Source: JABURQ01 sp029243145
GTDB taxonomy: Bacteria; Planctomycetota; Planctomycetia; Planctomycetales; Planctomycetaceae
Direction of reading: 5' to 3'
NCBI GenBank assembly: GCA_965660145.1
Contig: CBFHYX010000003.1
Coordinates: 1-64,000, forward strand
Length of the DNA stretch: 64,000 nt
Part shown: piece by piece, positions 62,461 through 64,000 of the stretch
How the letters are laid out: every line of letters starts with the position of its first letter
Numbering within the stretch: position 1 is the stretch's first letter
The notes under the pieces: generated by a model
The model's input: the letters and a program-made list of their open reading frames with translations, nothing else
Database searches by the model: none
What the model was told of the DNA's origin: nothing
Made by a program: the position numbers and the translations under genes

Positions 62461-64000
62461 ATGTCGAATTCTTCCGAAGAGAAATCCTCTTCGCGACCCG
62501 TCAGGAAATATGTTCCTGCCATCGGTCCGCGATTAAAAGTTTTATTGAATATTGTCTTTTTTCTGGTCGCGTTGTTAGGAGCCAATTCTCTCTATCTCGC
62601 CGCCATCACATTAATGGAATGGTCGCGCGAACAAACGTATCAAAATCAGTTCTATCTGTTTATGTTCCTGGGACATGTCGTGTTGGGGCTGATTCTGCTG
62701 GTGCCGTTTGTTGCGTTTGGCCTCACCCATATGCTGACATCTCGCAAACGCAAAAATAAACGGGCGATTCGCGTTGGGTATGCACTACTAATCGTCAGTT
62801 CGCTGGTTCTGATCAGTGGATTATTATTGGTACGCATCGGTGATCTCGAGCTTCGTGATCCCGGTTCTCGGGACATGGTTTATTGGTTGCATGTGGGATT
62901 ACCGTTTGTCAGCGGGTGGTTGTATTGGCTCCACAGGCTGGTCGGTCAAAAGATTCGCTGGAAGCTGGGACTCGCCTATGGAGCCATCGTGACGGTCGCC
63001 GTGGGGAGCATGATGGCCTTTCATACTTCCGATCCGCGTGAATGGAACAGCATCGGACCGGATGAGGGAGTCAAATATTTTGAGCCATCACTGGCGAGAA
63101 CAGCCAGTGGAGACTTCATCCCCGCCGCAGTTCTGGACAACGACCAGTATTGCCTGAAATGTCATGAAGATGCCTACAAAGGGTGGTTTCATAGCGCCCA
63201 TCACTTCAGTTCGTTCAATAACCCCGCTTATCTGACTTCCATTCGGGAGACTCGCGAAGTGAGTCTCAAACGGGACGGTCATGTGCGTGCGTCGCGCTGG
63301 TGTGCCGGTTGTCACGACCCGGTTCCCTTTTTCAGTGGAGCTTTTGACGATCCCAACTTTGATGATGTCCATCATCCGACCGCACAAGCCGGGATCACTT
63401 GCACTTCCTGCCATGCCATTTCCAATGTCAATTCTAATCGCGGTAATGCTGACTACACGATTGAAGAACCGCTCCATTATCCGTTCGCATTCAGCCAAAA
63501 CGAAACTCTGCAATGGCTCAACGAACAACTCGTCAAAGCCAAACCGGCCTTCCATAAAAAAACATTCCTGAAAGACTTTCACAGCTCGGCAGAGTTTTGT
63601 TCGACGTGTCATAAAGTCCATCTGCCCAAAGCAGTCACCGGCTACAAGGATTTTCTTCGCGGCCAAAATCATTACGATGCCTGGCTACTTTCTGGTGTTT
63701 CAGGACATGGTGCGTCCAGCTTTTATTACCCTCCCAACGCCTTTGATAACTGCAACAAATGCCATATGGCACCGGAAGTTTCGAATGACTTTGGAGCTCG
63801 AAAGTTAGTGGACGGCGATGACCGACTGATGATCCACAATCACCAATTCGCAGCGGGCAACACCGGAATCTTACATCTGGTCGATGCTCCCGAAAAAATG
63901 ATCGAAGCGCATCGCGAATTTCTTGCCGACACCATGCGAGTCGATATCTTTGGAATCAAGACGGGCGGCAACGTCGATGATGAATTGATCGCACCACTTC
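62461..64000 (+). CDS. membrane multiheme cytochrome c (partial, runs off the window)
   Basis: 513 codons are visible from ATG 62461 and the frame is still open at the window end. Five membrane helices (about 25-50, 62-90, 100-120, 140-160, 165-185) are followed by an extracytoplasmic domain with five CxxCH heme sites at residues 231, 281, 314, 380 and 431 (CLKCH, CAGCH, CTSCH, CSTCH, CNKCH). The spacing and the many extra His suggest a cytochrome-c554/octaheme-like protein, possibly a membrane-linked electron carrier or oxidoreductase. Maturation would need a cytochrome c system and reduced thiols (DsbD at 11362-13815). No stop is seen, so the full length is unknown. Confidence 0.88.
   Translation, partial: MSNSSEEKSSSRPVRKYVPAIGPRLKVLLNIVFFLVALLGANSLYLAAITLMEWSREQTYQNQFYLFMFLGHVVLGLILLVPFVAFGLTHMLTSRKRKNKRAIRVGYALLIVSSLVLISGLLLVRIGDLELRDPGSRDMVYWLHVGLPFVSGWLYWLHRLVGQKIRWKLGLAYGAIVTVAVGSMMAFHTSDPREWNSIGPDEGVKYFEPSLARTASGDFIPAAVLDNDQYCLKCHEDAYKGWFHSAHHFSSFNNPAYLTSIRETREVSLKRDGHVRASRWCAGCHDPVPFFSGAFDDPNFDDVHHPTAQAGITCTSCHAISNVNSNRGNADYTIEEPLHYPFAFSQNETLQWLNEQLVKAKPAFHKKTFLKDFHSSAEFCSTCHKVHLPKAVTGYKDFLRGQNHYDAWLLSGVSGHGASSFYYPPNAFDNCNKCHMAPEVSNDFGARKLVDGDDRLMIHNHQFAAGNTGILHLVDAPEKMIEAHREFLADTMRVDIFGIKTGGNVDDELIAPL

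Noticed and set aside
1..64000. CRISPR arrays, transposons, prophage, integron or tRNA genes
   Set aside because: No regularly spaced repeats, transposase or integrase proteins, terminal inverted repeats or tRNA-like cloverleaf with a T-loop motif were seen when reading through; a covariance-model search would be needed to exclude small RNAs.

Overview
The window looks like a chromosome segment of a free-living bacterium of the phylum Planctomycetota (order Planctomycetales; a Gimesia/Rubinisphaera-like relative is a guess). The call rests on gene content: an ECF sigma factor overlapping a membrane Ser/Thr kinase, a tricorn-like protease, a secreted sulfatase, a Tat-exported Gfo/Idh/MocA oxidoreductase, a Minf_1886-family protein, a VWA/DUF4175-like membrane pair, squalene-cyclase-repeat proteins, and TatC and a sodium:solute symporter with large extra-membrane insertions. 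Base composition is near 50% GC and looks even throughout. I see no rRNA, tRNA, insertion sequence, prophage, integrase or CRISPR array.

Layout. 1-8.7 kb: tricorn-like protease, a zinc-ribbon membrane protein, a PAS-(acidic linker)-GGDEF-like gene cut by one in-frame TAG, and proC. 8.8-17.5 kb: a YhdT/PanF-like transporter pair, DsbD, a secreted alpha/beta hydrolase, tatC, then lspA with a DksA-like gene. 17.5-22.3 kb: a bacterioferritin-comigratory peroxiredoxin, csrA with a strong ribosome binding site and terminator, a HEAT-repeat lipoprotein, a PSP1/RicT-like protein and a Minf_1886 protein. 22.4-25.1 kb: a fusion of a Ser/Thr-kinase-like domain, one membrane helix, four beta-rich repeats and a caspase-like domain. 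25-28 kb: a TolB-like propeller protein, a Tat-exported oxidoreductase and a stand-alone rpsR. 28-35 kb: VWA membrane protein, DUF4175-like giant coiled-coil protein and a small secreted protein, an apparent operon. 35-40.4 kb: a pseudouridine synthase, a PyrK-like electron-transfer subunit, a cysteine-rich coiled-coil protein and a HerA-like ATPase gene cut by one in-frame TAA. 40.6-48.8 kb: ECF sigma/kinase pair, VOC protein, SDR, HD phosphohydrolase and a Trk/Ktr potassium uptake pair. 48.8-57.4 kb: YdcF-like protein, a second SDR, a lipoprotein, a squalene-cyclase-repeat protein and two large secreted or membrane proteins of unknown role. 57.9-64 kb: a site-2-protease homologue without its metal site, a sulfatase, a ferredoxin, a nitrilase-family amidohydrolase and the start of a membrane multiheme cytochrome c that runs off the window.

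Most functions are envelope-related: export and maturation (tatC, lspA, dsbD), signalling (two kinase-type proteins, ECF sigma, GGDEF-like protein, csrA), and extracytoplasmic breakdown of polymers (tricorn, sulfatase, hydrolase). The most interesting points are the kinase/repeat/caspase fusion with a substituted kinase lysine, the two genes each broken by a single same-frame stop, the degenerate GGDEF and site-2-protease active sites, and a perfect 11-bp inverted repeat between the DksA-like gene and the peroxiredoxin gene.
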